Source: CAYMUL01 sp964393605
GTDB lineage: Bacteria; Bacteroidota; Ignavibacteria; Ignavibacteriales; Ignavibacteriaceae
Direction of reading: 5' to 3'
Length of the DNA stretch: 64,000 bases
Assembly (NCBI GenBank): GCA_964393605.1
Contig: CAYMUL010000010.1
Span: forward strand, 49,890 to 113,889
The position numbers and the translations under genes are program-made. Below, piece by piece: positions 52,037 to 60,656 of this stretch. The notes below the pieces were generated by a model. That model was given only the letters and a program-made list of their open reading frames with translations. It had not been told where the DNA came from and made no database searches. The number at the start of each line of letters is the position of its first letter. The first letter of the stretch is position 1.

Positions 52037-53701
52037 TTAATCATTAATCACCACAAATTTTCCGAGTTCAAAATCTTTACCTTTAGAAATGACATAAATA
52101 TAAACGCCGGATGGAAGTTTATCGCCATCATCGGTTTTCACATTCCACTTTACAAAATTATTTCCGCTAAAAACCGTACTGATATTTTTTCGACAAACTA
52201 AATCCATTGACGAAGAGTAGATGCTAAATTCAACATCGCCGACAAGTTTTGAAGATTCTAAAGTAATCGTCATCAAACTATTTAAGTGCCTTGAATAGAT
52301 GAATGGCGATGGATATGCAAATGTATTTTTGTTCACTATCAAACCCGATTCGGGAATAACAATGTTATTAATCAATTGCGATGAAAACCAAAATTCAGGT
52401 TGTGCCATTGTTATAGATGCGTAGTAATCGTCGGTTAATTTTTTTAATCCCACACCTGCGGAGTTGAATAAACCAACCGTAACAGCTTTCTGCGAATTGA
52501 CGCTGTCAATACCGCGTGCGATATCCCCGTTGGTAATGATGAAATATAGCGAATCAGTTCTTCCGCTTTCGGAGTTGATGAATCGTAAATAAGTATTTGA
52601 TGTCGGATATAAACCGAACATATAACTATTTCCGGGAGAAGAAAAATTGACTGATGAGAATGGTTTGACTAATGGATAGTTCACACCTTCATGAAAATAT
52701 TTTCCTGTAATTGCGCGGGAACCGGTGAAGTAACACCAAATACCAAATTCGTTAAACTCTTTGTTGAACGAACTCGCTCTTTCGTCGATGGAGATCGCAA
52801 TCGCTTGTATGGCGCGATAATTTGCTTTCAATTCCCACTGACGTTTTAAGATATTGAAATCAAATTTCTCTTTTAAATAAAGATTCCACACGGCGAGATC
52901 ATAACCAGAGTTTGTTGCAAACGCTTTATCCATGCGGTTAAAATAACTTTTGATATAAGCGTAATAATCGTTCACTGCATCAAAGACGAATTCTTCCATT
53001 GCAGTAGAGTGCATTTCATAAAAATATTGATCGAGCAATTCGAAGCCGGAATATTTAATTCCATAAGCACCGATTTGAATTACATGATGAAGTTCGTGCG
53101 CAATTGTTACCATCGCCGCGTTAATTCCGGTTGTGTAGAATCCTGCAAAACTATTGTGTATTTGAATATGCGATGTAAATTTTTCACTGCCGGGAGAAAT
53201 TTCTTCTTCCGGTTCGGTGAAGCCATAAACGGCACCAATATTTAAAATGTAAATATCAATTCGATTATCGCCGCCGACGCTGTTGTCATCCGGTGGGATA
53301 GGATAGCCGAGAAAATTAATTTCGAAATCGTAAGCACTGTCTGCCGCAATTGCAAATGCATTAATATCATACTGCACCGCATTGTTGCCCGAAGTTGTGT
53401 AATGAATTTTAAAATAACCTTTGGGAGAAATAAGACTCAACGGAAGATTTGGTCGTTGTAAAATTTCGGGATTAGTTTTTGCAAGTAACGGATGAGTGAA
53501 TTGTTCGTTCAATTTATTTGCCGCCGCAACCGGAAAGCCGCATTTTATATGGTCGTGCGCAACATCAATTGTTTGAAATGCTTTCACGTTCTGATTTCCC
53601 GTTCGAAGTAAAATATAATCTTCCGCAATTTTTTGATTTTGCGTTTGAGAAAAAGTGAGACAACTTATCAAAAGAAAAAAAAGTAAAAAGAAAAATCTCA
53701 T
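52037..53701 (-). CDS. Secreted zinc metalloprotease with T9SS type A sorting domain
   Basis: 554 residues. A signal peptide (to LISCLTFSQ) precedes the mature protein. The zinc site is MVTIAHELHHVIQIG with the HExxH motif, in a domain that reads like the MXAN_6640-type putative metalloproteases (GGDNRIDIYILNIG). The last 90 residues (AYPSPFIYSRHLN...GVYIYVISKGKDFELGKFVVIND) are a T9SS sorting domain, so the protein is exported across the outer membrane. It overlaps the FG-GAP gene by 4 bp. Confidence 0.88.
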   Translation of the reverse strand: MRFFFLLFFLLISCLTFSQTQNQKIAEDYILLRTGNQNVKAFQTIDVAHDHIKCGFPVAAANKLNEQFTHPLLAKTNPEILQRPNLPLSLISPKGYFKIHYTTSGNNAVQYDINAFAIAADSAYDFEINFLGYPIPPDDNSVGGDNRIDIYILNIGAVYGFTEPEEEISPGSEKFTSHIQIHNSFAGFYTTGINAAMVTIAHELHHVIQIGAYGIKYSGFELLDQYFYEMHSTAMEEFVFDAVNDYYAYIKSYFNRMDKAFATNSGYDLAVWNLYLKEKFDFNILKRQWELKANYRAIQAIAISIDERASSFNKEFNEFGIWCYFTGSRAITGKYFHEGVNYPLVKPFSSVNFSSPGNSYMFGLYPTSNTYLRFINSESGRTDSLYFIITNGDIARGIDSVNSQKAVTVGLFNSAGVGLKKLTDDYYASITMAQPEFWFSSQLINNIVIPESGLIVNKNTFAYPSPFIYSRHLNSLMTITLESSKLVGDVEFSIYSSSMDLVCRKNISTVFSGNNFVKWNVKTDDGDKLPSGVYIYVISKGKDFELGKFVVIND

Positions 53702-55848
53702 TTCAACCTTGCAAGAGTTAAATGGTTATCGCTTCGGTCAAAATAGAGAACGAAATGATCTTTCAAAGTCATCGGCTGAATAGAAAAATCTTTATCCGTT
53801 TGAAACTCTGCAAGTTTTGTTGCGATGATTTTGTTTAGTCTGTTTCTCAATTCGAATGTGTGAAGTGAATTCTCATGCGGTAAATATAAGTAGATTTTAT
53901 TTACTGCTTGCGAAAAAGTTGTAACGGATTTTAGCATAAATTTCTTTTCTGGCGTCGTTGCATCAACAATAGAATTACGAACGACATTCTGCGCGTTTTC
54001 GTTTCTTATCAAAAAATATTTCAAATCGCCTGCAATGAAATAAGAAAAAATTGATCCGGAAAAATCACTCTTCAAATATTCGGAAAAATATCTTTTTGTT
54101 TGTGCATCGTTGTATGAATAGAGTTTGATGGAAGACGCGAAGTTATTTTCGCGAAAATAAAGGGCGCTCTCGTTGCCGGTTTCTTTCCAATAAAAAAATT
54201 TTTCCTCTCCTGCAAAGAAGAAACGGGAAATGTCATCGTCAATTCGCGACAAATTGGTTCTTTGATATCTCCCATCGACTTTAACATAGGAAGAAATAAA
54301 TTGTGCGCGATTTATTTTAACGGATACAATTAACTGCGGAAAATTATTTTCCTGATATTTTAATTTCAAATCGGAGATACCGCCATCGGAATAGATGAAG
54401 GAACGCTCCACATTAAATTTTTCAAGATCGGCTTCAATCACCTGTATAACTTTTTTATTTCGATTATAGAGAAAAATAGTTTTATGCAGCGGCTGTTCGT
54501 CATAAACAATCATTCTGCTAAATTTTTCGAATGTCGGAATTTCATAATAGAGAGCCGGTACACCCGCGTCATTTCTGATTATGAGCTTGATTTTACTATT
54601 TGCTCTGTCGAGAATCGCAATGTCCGGCGTATTATTTTTTGTGTAATCAAAAAAATCAATTGCAGGATCATCGGAAGCGAAAATGGTTTTGGTTTCATCG
54701 CCGAAGCGTGTTAAACGGGAAATCAAATATAATTTTCCATCACTCGAAAGTGATAGAATACCATCGATGAAGCGCGAATAAAAAGGAATGAGATCAGTCA
54801 AAGATTTTTTTTTCAGCAACATCATTTCTTCCGAAAAAACATTTTCATCTTGCTGAAACAGAATGAAAAGAGAAGATAGATTTAAGTTGAGATACGCAAA
54901 GTCGATTAATCCATCGCGGTTAAAATCGCCATAAATAAATTTATCGGGTTTATTTTTTGTTAAAATTTTCTTTTGTGTAGAGAATGAATTTTCCGCATCA
55001 CCAAACTGTACAACAATGTTTTCTGACTGTTCATAAATTAGATCGATAAAGCCGTCGAGATTAAAATCAAACGAGTGTAAGTTCGAAATATTTCTAAGCA
55101 TCTCAATTTTACGGGCGAGTTTAAAATTCCCTTTGCCATCGTTAAAATAGAAATGCAGTTCGTTGTTCATCGGATCGAACGCGGCTAAATCGAGAAATTC
55201 ATCGCTATTAATAAAGAAAGAAGTTACTTCCGAATAAGTATTTTGCGTTGCAAAAGAATGTTCGACAAATCTTCCATTCTTTTCTTTCATTATCGTCAAA
55301 CCCGCATAACTAATGCCTCCAATCAATGCCTCGTAAACGCCGTCGTTATCAAAATCTTCAACAATTAATTTGTCGGGAGAAGATTTTAGCGTGATAGATG
55401 AAGTCTGCAAAATTTTTCCCGATTTATTCAAACGAAAGAAACCGAATCGTTTAGTATTCCGAGAGATGAATAGAAATCCATTTTTACTTTTCTGAGTTGA
55501 AACAAAATTATCTATTGCAGAAAACGGGGATGAACTAACGGAGGAGAGGGATTTTTCAAATTGAACTTTAGGTAAGCCAGGAAGTAAATCAAAATTTTTC
55601 TGCTTTGGCGAAAACAGAAGTATGTCTGAATAGGAATCGCCGTTGAAGTTTAAAGAATAGATTTTTGAAAATCCCGCAGAGACATTAAACGATTCAAATT
55701 TACAAAAACCATTAATAGAAATTTGCCCGGAGATTTCGCCGTAAAAAAAAATAATTATCGGAATAAAAAGTTTATGAAACTTTGTTCCGCTCTTTAAGTC
55801 TTGTATTTCTTCTTTCCAATGCTTCTTCAAATCTTCTATTCTCTTCAT
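53698..55848 (-). CDS. Exported FG-GAP/VCBS repeat protein
   Basis: 716 residues. Repeated calcium-binding-like loops of the VCBS/FG-GAP kind are seen: NFNGDSYSDILLFS, DFDNDGVYEALIGG, DFNLDGFIDLIYE and DFNRDGLIDFAYLN. The hydrophobic segment begins about residue 25 (FHKLFIPIIIFFYGEIS), so the first ATG is probably too early; the first 77 bp overlap the thioesterase gene. It probably forms a beta-propeller on the cell surface. No T9SS tail is visible. Confidence 0.75.
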   Translation of the reverse strand: MKRIEDLKKHWKEEIQDLKSGTKFHKLFIPIIIFFYGEISGQISINGFCKFESFNVSAGFSKIYSLNFNGDSYSDILLFSPKQKNFDLLPGLPKVQFEKSLSSVSSSPFSAIDNFVSTQKSKNGFLFISRNTKRFGFFRLNKSGKILQTSSITLKSSPDKLIVEDFDNDGVYEALIGGISYAGLTIMKEKNGRFVEHSFATQNTYSEVTSFFINSDEFLDLAAFDPMNNELHFYFNDGKGNFKLARKIEMLRNISNLHSFDFNLDGFIDLIYEQSENIVVQFGDAENSFSTQKKILTKNKPDKFIYGDFNRDGLIDFAYLNLNLSSLFILFQQDENVFSEEMMLLKKKSLTDLIPFYSRFIDGILSLSSDGKLYLISRLTRFGDETKTIFASDDPAIDFFDYTKNNTPDIAILDRANSKIKLIIRNDAGVPALYYEIPTFEKFSRMIVYDEQPLHKTIFLYNRNKKVIQVIEADLEKFNVERSFIYSDGGISDLKLKYQENNFPQLIVSVKINRAQFISSYVKVDGRYQRTNLSRIDDDISRFFFAGEEKFFYWKETGNESALYFRENNFASSIKLYSYNDAQTKRYFSEYLKSDFSGSIFSYFIAGDLKYFLIRNENAQNVVRNSIVDATTPEKKFMLKSVTTFSQAVNKIYLYLPHENSLHTFELRNRLNKIIATKLAEFQTDKDFSIQPMTLKDHFVLYFDRSDNHLTLARLK

Positions 55849-56245
55849 CGCTTTGCGGAATTGCCTGCGGAACTTTAACCGGCTTCCCGTTCACATCAAC
55901 AGCAACAAAAGTTAAATATGCAGTGTTGGTATGAATTTTAATTCCTTTAGTAAATCTTTCGGCAAAAACCTTCACGCCAATTTCCATCGAAGAGTTAAAA
56001 ACTCTGTTAACCGATGCAACCAAAGTTACCGCCTCACCCAATTTAATCGGATGATGAAAATCAATTCTATCAACCGAAGCAGTAACACAAACGAACGCGC
56101 TATGCTTAGCCGCGCACATCGCGGCGCAGATATCGATCCAGTGCATCAATTGTCCGCCGAGTAAATTACCGAGTTCATTCGTATGGTGCGGCAGAACAAG
56201 CTCGGTCATATTCATCACGGAATCGGAAACAAATTTTTCATTCAT
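55772..56245 (-). CDS. Acyl-CoA thioesterase, hotdog fold (YciA/BACH type)
   Basis: 157 residues from ATG 56245 (MNEKFVSDSVMNMTELVLP); an upstream ATG at 56296 would overlap bamD. The hotdog core LGGQLMHWIDICAAMCAAKHS carries the catalytic Asp region, with RIDFHHPIKLGEAVTLVASV next. It hydrolyses acyl-CoA thioesters; chain length preference cannot be told. It follows bamD by 4 bp. Confidence 0.9.
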   Translation of the reverse strand: MNEKFVSDSVMNMTELVLPHHTNELGNLLGGQLMHWIDICAAMCAAKHSAFVCVTASVDRIDFHHPIKLGEAVTLVASVNRVFNSSMEIGVKVFAERFTKGIKIHTNTAYLTFVAVDVNGKPVKVPQAIPQSDEENRRFEEALERRNTRLKERNKVS

Positions 56246-56249
56246 AATT

Positions 56250-57002
56250 TTATAAAAGAGATTTTTGCAAAGCTTTGATTTCCGCCGCATTTTCATTTTC
56301 AGGGTAGCGCATTAAAAAATTATTTATTTCTTTTTGCGCATCGGCTTTCTGGTTTCTTTCAATTAAAAGAAGAATTTTGTTGTATGAAGCGAGCGGTGCA
56401 AATTCAGTGTCATGAAAAAGTTCGATCACGTTTTCATACGCTAAAATAGCGGCGGTGTAGAATTCCATTTTCCTATAAATTGTTGCGGCACTGTATTCTT
56501 TCAGCGCAAGTTTGGAATTTAACTCTTTAATTTTCCTTTCACATTCTTGCACTTTATCGTTCGTCGGGAAAAAATCTATAAACGCTTGAAATTCCATAAT
56601 CGCTTTGCGCGTAAATTTTTGATCGAGCGAATAGTGTGGCGATAACTGATAGTAACATTCCGCCAGCATGAATTGTGCGTCGGCAACGTATTGACTTGCG
56701 GCAATATTCGAAATCAGTTTGCTGAATTCGTAACCGGCGAGTAAAAATTCGTTGCGGTTGAAGCGGCACATTCCAAGATAATATTGAGCATCATCGATAA
56801 CTTCGCTCCCCGGATATTGCAACAAAATTGCTTCGAACTCTACTATCGCAAGATCGTAGGATTCATCATTGTACAATTCCATCGCATACTTCAAGCGATC
56901 GTCTGCCTGCATGTTTGCGGTATCAACAGAAGTTGCGCAACCATACACAAGTAGTAATAACAATAAAGGGATTAATTTAATTAACATCATTTTCCAATTC
57001 AT
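56250..57002 (-). CDS. bamD: Outer membrane assembly lipoprotein BamD
   Basis: 250 residues. The lipobox is LLLVYGC with Cys at about residue 22. Five TPR-like helix pairs follow (MELYNDESYDLAIVEFEAILLQYPGSEVIDDAQYYLGMCRF and later units), the pattern of BamD. It is part of the beta-barrel assembly machine in the outer membrane. The hotdog thioesterase gene follows after 4 bp. Confidence 0.9.
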   Translation of the reverse strand: MNWKMMLIKLIPLLLLLLVYGCATSVDTANMQADDRLKYAMELYNDESYDLAIVEFEAILLQYPGSEVIDDAQYYLGMCRFNRNEFLLAGYEFSKLISNIAASQYVADAQFMLAECYYQLSPHYSLDQKFTRKAIMEFQAFIDFFPTNDKVQECERKIKELNSKLALKEYSAATIYRKMEFYTAAILAYENVIELFHDTEFAPLASYNKILLLIERNQKADAQKEINNFLMRYPENENAAEIKALQKSLL

Positions 57003-57058
57003 AATAAATTCTTTCGTAAGCTAATTTTTAGTTCAAACATGTGAAAGTCATTAAAAAA

Positions 57059-57652
57059 TTATTTGCTTCTGACTGTAAAAAAAAGATAAGCCGCAGTAGC
57101 CGCGGCACCGATAACAATTACCGGTTCGTAAATCGAACTCCAAAATGGAATTGCAGGTTTTATTCCGGTTGTAAATGAAATACTTTTATTTTCGAGTTCG
57201 TCAATTTCATCGATGGAGATCGTATCTGCTTCAACGATGCTGAAATTATTCAAAGGAGTTTTTGTTTCTGCGCTGAACCAGTTTCCCTGCAAAGTGATTT
57301 TTCTTTCGCAATAAAAATCTCCAAAAATATTTTCCTGAAAAACATTTTCATACTTCACCTCAACATTTGAGATACTGAAACTAAAATGAAAATTCTCATT
57401 CACAAAAAGAGCCGAAGAAAATTTTTTCTTTACCGAATTCATAAAATCATTTTCAAAAATTTTATAATCGGCGGAAAGATTGGATTTAAACTTTAACTCT
57501 TCTACATCAATCTCTACTTGCAGTTCATTCACGCATCGTTCAATCAATCCACTTGCAAGATCAAGATTAGATTTCTCCTGCGCTTGAACAAAAGAGTCGA
57601 ATGCAAAAAGCATGAGCGAACTACAAATAAAAAATGAAATGCTACTAAGCAT
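57059..57652 (-). CDS. Exported protein with C-terminal membrane segment, unknown function
   Basis: 197 residues. A signal peptide ends at SFVQAQ. The middle (residues 30-160) is beta-rich with no domain I can name. A C-terminal hydrophobic segment (SSIYEPVIVIGAAATAAYLFFTV) would anchor it in the membrane. The start overlaps the stop of the glutamate dehydrogenase gene by 8 bp, so the two are co-transcribed. Confidence 0.65.
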   Translation of the reverse strand: MLSSISFFICSSLMLFAFDSFVQAQEKSNLDLASGLIERCVNELQVEIDVEELKFKSNLSADYKIFENDFMNSVKKKFSSALFVNENFHFSFSISNVEVKYENVFQENIFGDFYCERKITLQGNWFSAETKTPLNNFSIVEADTISIDEIDELENKSISFTTGIKPAIPFWSSIYEPVIVIGAAATAAYLFFTVRSK

Positions 57653-58925
57653 AAATTCCGCGCATCTTCAAGGTCTTCGCAACTTTATCGATAGCAGAAA
57701 TATATGCACCGATTCTCAAAGATACATTATGCTTTTCGGCAACATCATAAACGTGATTGAATGCATCAATCATCATTCTTTCAAGTCTCTCGTTCACGGT
57801 TTCCAAAGTCCAGAAGAATCCCATTCGATCCTGCACCCATTCGAAATAGGAAACGGTAACACCTCCAGCATTTGCAAGTATATCGGGAATAACGAGAATT
57901 CCTTTTTCATTTAAGATAGGATCAGCTTTCGCGGTAGTTGGTCCGTTAGCACCTTCTGAAATTATTTTGCATTTCAGTTTGTCGGCATTCTTTTTCGTAA
58001 TTTGGTCTTCTCTTGCCGCAGGCACAAGCAAATCACATTCGAGTTCCAACAATTCTTCGTTCGAGATAGCTTCTGCTTTTCCGTACTTAGCGAGAGTCTT
58101 ATTTTTCTTCGTGTACTCGATCATCTCGTTAATGTCCAAACCTTTTTTGTTGTAATATCCGCCGGTAACATCGCTGACAGCAAGAATTTTTACACCCTGC
58201 TCGTGCAAAAGTTGAGCACTAACCGAGCCAACATTTCCGAAACCTTGCACAACCGATGTAGCTTTCTTCGGATCGATTCCAAGCTTATTTAATGCGGCTA
58301 TCGAAACAATCATTACTCCTCTTCCGGTTGCTTCTCTTCTTCCGAGAGAGCCGCCGAGAATAAACGGTTTTCCCGTTACAACAGCAGTTTCTGTGCGCTT
58401 TGAATGCATGCTGTAAGTATCCATTATCCACGCCATAGTTTGTTCGTTTGTGTTCATGTCGGGCGCTGGAATATCTTTTTCAGGTCCAAACACATCGAGC
58501 AGGTTTGAAGTGAATCTTCTTGTCAATCTTTCCAATTCGGTTTGGCTAAGTTTATTGGGATCGCAGCGCACACCGCCTTTGGCTCCGCCGAAAGGAATAT
58601 TTACAATTGCGCATTTCCATGTCATCCATGCGGCAAGTGCTTTAACTTCATCGAGGTTCACATCGTCGGCGTATCTTATTCCCCCTTTTGAAGGACCGAG
58701 AATGTCGTTATGAATTACGCGGTAACCTTCAAAAACTTCGATACGACCGTCATCCATGATAATCGGTATTGAGGTTATGATTTGTTTTGTTGGGGATTTT
58801 AAATATTGATAAATGCCGTTTTCAAGTCCGAGTTTTTTCGCCGCAAAGTCAAAGCGTTCCATCATCGATTCGAATGGATTTTCTTTGTCTTTAATTGGTG
58901 CGGGTTCCTGGTAAGTTGATGCCAT
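57645..58925 (-). CDS. gdhA: Glutamate dehydrogenase (Glu/Leu/Phe/Val dehydrogenase family)
   Basis: 426 residues, hexameric GDH size. GPSKGGIRYADDVNLDEVKALAAWMTWKCAIVNIPFGGAKGGV holds the substrate-binding and catalytic lysines. The NAD(P) Rossmann motif is VQGFGNVGSVSAQLL, and LLVPAAREDQI and EGANGPTTAKAD follow. It interconverts glutamate with 2-oxoglutarate and ammonia. Cofactor preference is not clear from the sequence. Confidence 0.95.
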   Translation of the reverse strand: MASTYQEPAPIKDKENPFESMMERFDFAAKKLGLENGIYQYLKSPTKQIITSIPIIMDDGRIEVFEGYRVIHNDILGPSKGGIRYADDVNLDEVKALAAWMTWKCAIVNIPFGGAKGGVRCDPNKLSQTELERLTRRFTSNLLDVFGPEKDIPAPDMNTNEQTMAWIMDTYSMHSKRTETAVVTGKPFILGGSLGRREATGRGVMIVSIAALNKLGIDPKKATSVVQGFGNVGSVSAQLLHEQGVKILAVSDVTGGYYNKKGLDINEMIEYTKKNKTLAKYGKAEAISNEELLELECDLLVPAAREDQITKKNADKLKCKIISEGANGPTTAKADPILNEKGILVIPDILANAGGVTVSYFEWVQDRMGFFWTLETVNERLERMMIDAFNHVYDVAEKHNVSLRIGAYISAIDKVAKTLKMRGIYA

Positions 58926-58962
58926 AATGTTTGTTGCGAATTCCTATTTAGTTATTTAAAAA

Positions 58963-58998
58963 TAAAAACCCCTGATCAACACAGAAAGATGAGGGGTT
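58963..58998 (-). terminator. Rho-independent terminator after htpX
   Basis: On the minus strand AAACCCCT pairs with AGGGGTTT across an 18-base loop and is followed by TTATTTTTA. It lies between htpX and gdhA, both on the minus strand. Confidence 0.75.
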
Positions 58999-59044
58999 TC
59001 GGTTAATTAAGTTCTTAATAAATTTAAAATCATTTAAGTCAAAG

Positions 59045-59917
59045 TTAATGATTTTTATTCATTGCTCTCAAACGAGAAATTCTTTCTTCCATCGGCGGGT
59101 GTGTAGAAAATAATTTCATCATTCCACCGCCACGCAATGGATTCACAATGAACATATGTGCTGTTGCAGGCTTCGCATCGGCTATTGGTCGCGATTGGTT
59201 TGCCAAATTTAGTTTTTGCAGTGCCGAAGCGAGAAATAACGGATTACCCGAAATTTGCGCACCGCCTTCGTCGGCGAGATATTCGCGAGAACGGGAAATC
59301 GCAAGTTGAAGCAATGTTGCCGCAATCGGTGCAAGAATAATCATAAACAACGCACTGATTCCGCTACCACTCTCTTCATCTCTACTTCTACCGCTAAACA
59401 TTGCCGCCCAACCTGCCATCTGTGCAAGATAGGTAATCGTTCCGACAAGTGTAGCCGCTACCGTTCCGATCAGTATATCTCTATTTTTTATATGCGCCAA
59501 TTCGTGAGCCATCACTCCGGCAATTTCATCATTAGTTAGAGATTGCAAAATTCCGGTAGTTGCGGCAACGGCGGCGTTTTCGGGATTTCTGCCTGTTGCA
59601 AATGCGTTCGGTGTCGGGTTATCGATTATGTAGACTTTTGGCATCGGAAGTCCCGCATTTTGTGAAAGCCGTTGAACGAGTTTGTACAAACCCGGTGCGG
59701 TTGATTCATCGACTTGTTTTGCTTTGTACATCGCGAGGACGATCTTATCGGAAAACCAATAGGAGCCGAAGTTCATTGCAAGCGCAAAGAAAAATGCGAA
59801 CATCATTCCGGTTTGTCCGCCGAGGAGGTTGCCAATCAACAAAAACAGCAGAGTGAGTGCAGTCATTAAAAAAACGGTTTTAATTGTATTCATATTATTC
59901 TCAATTTTTTGGCTCAA
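59045..59917 (-). CDS. htpX: Zinc metalloprotease HtpX
   Basis: 290 residues. Two N-terminal membrane segments, the zinc motif VMAHELAHIKNRD, two further membrane segments and the third ligand Glu in SREYLADEGGAQISG follow the HtpX layout. STHPPMEERISRLRAM is the conserved end. It takes part in membrane protein quality control. The gene stands alone with its own terminator. Confidence 0.95.
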   Translation of the reverse strand: MSQKIENNMNTIKTVFLMTALTLLFLLIGNLLGGQTGMMFAFFFALAMNFGSYWFSDKIVLAMYKAKQVDESTAPGLYKLVQRLSQNAGLPMPKVYIIDNPTPNAFATGRNPENAAVAATTGILQSLTNDEIAGVMAHELAHIKNRDILIGTVAATLVGTITYLAQMAGWAAMFSGRSRDEESGSGISALFMIILAPIAATLLQLAISRSREYLADEGGAQISGNPLFLASALQKLNLANQSRPIADAKPATAHMFIVNPLRGGGMMKLFSTHPPMEERISRLRAMNKNH

Positions 59918-60386
59918 AACATAACGAAAGTTGGAAAGGGTTTCAAGCGAAAAGGTTTTTCCAATTTGTGAATTTTTGACGGATAGAATTTATTAATGTT
60001 TGAAGTCAATTTTTGTCTGCACGAGTTGTGGTTGAAGTATTTGTTGGGAAAATTCTACTCTGTGGAAACAAATGGTTGCGTTTCAATGTTCACGCATGCG
60101 GTGAAGTTAGTCTGCGTTTAATGGAATTCAGAAATTTATTTTGCGATGCAGAGCGAGTGTAATGTTCAATGTATGTGTAAGTGTATGAGTAAGTGTAAGG
60201 GAATAAGATAGCGCACGGATGACTCTGATTTTACTGATTTGCGCGGATAAAAAATGTAGCGCAGACTTTAGTCTGTGCAATATGGTTAACAGACTAAAGT
60301 CTGTTCTACGGTTCTGTTCTACAAAATAAAAAAGGTCGAGCATACGCCCGACCTAATTATTAATTATTAATTTTCAATTGTTAATT
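59918..60386. repeat. Intergenic region with REP palindromes and dispersed repeat phrase
   Basis: No gene. 60206-60250 holds a phrase (GCACGGATGACTCTGATTTT and on) that is widespread beside GxxExxY genes in related bacteria. 60255-60310 holds REP units GCGCAGACTTTAGTCTGTGC and AACAGACTAAAGTCTGTT, of the same family as those near the RAYT at 8.7-9.85 kb. A terminator follows at 60330. Confidence 0.7.
60330..60352 (-). terminator. Rho-independent terminator
   Basis: On the minus strand AGGTCG pairs with CGACCT around a GGCGTATGCT loop and is followed by TTTTTTATTTT. It lies downstream of the broken T9SS gene. Confidence 0.8.
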
Positions 60387-60656
60387 ATTTTATCACCATT
60401 AGTTTCTTCACGGCGCGGTAATCGTTTGCTACGAGTTCGTACAGATAAACTCCGCTAGAAAGTTTGCTTGCATCGAAGTTCACAGAATATCTGCCAATTT
60501 CTTTTTCTTCGTTGACAAGTGTTTTATTTTTTAACTGAGTGCTTTACCGTCATTCATCAAAACCCAATTAACTCCATTATTACTACTCTGTTCATACCAA
60601 ACCCTTCCCATGCTTTCATAAACTAGATGCATTACGCCATTGCTGGTTTTGATGAA
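60387..60656 (-). pseudogene. Remnant of the 3' part of the T9SS phospholipase-like gene
   Basis: Directly after the TAG at 60657 the same frame continues FIKTSNGVMHLVYESMGRVWYEQSSNNGVNWVLMNDGKALS (BNR/sialidase-like repeat wording) and then stops. A shifted frame gives KNKTLVNEEKEIGRYSVNFDASKLSSGVYLYELVANDYRAVKKLMVIK, a standard T9SS type A sorting domain. The original gene had these parts in one frame; a nonsense codon and a deletion or shift now separate them. Confidence 0.7.

Noticed and set aside
60128..60343. 71-codon minus-strand frame downstream of htpX
   Set aside because: It runs through REP palindromes and low-complexity TCACACTT-type sequence.
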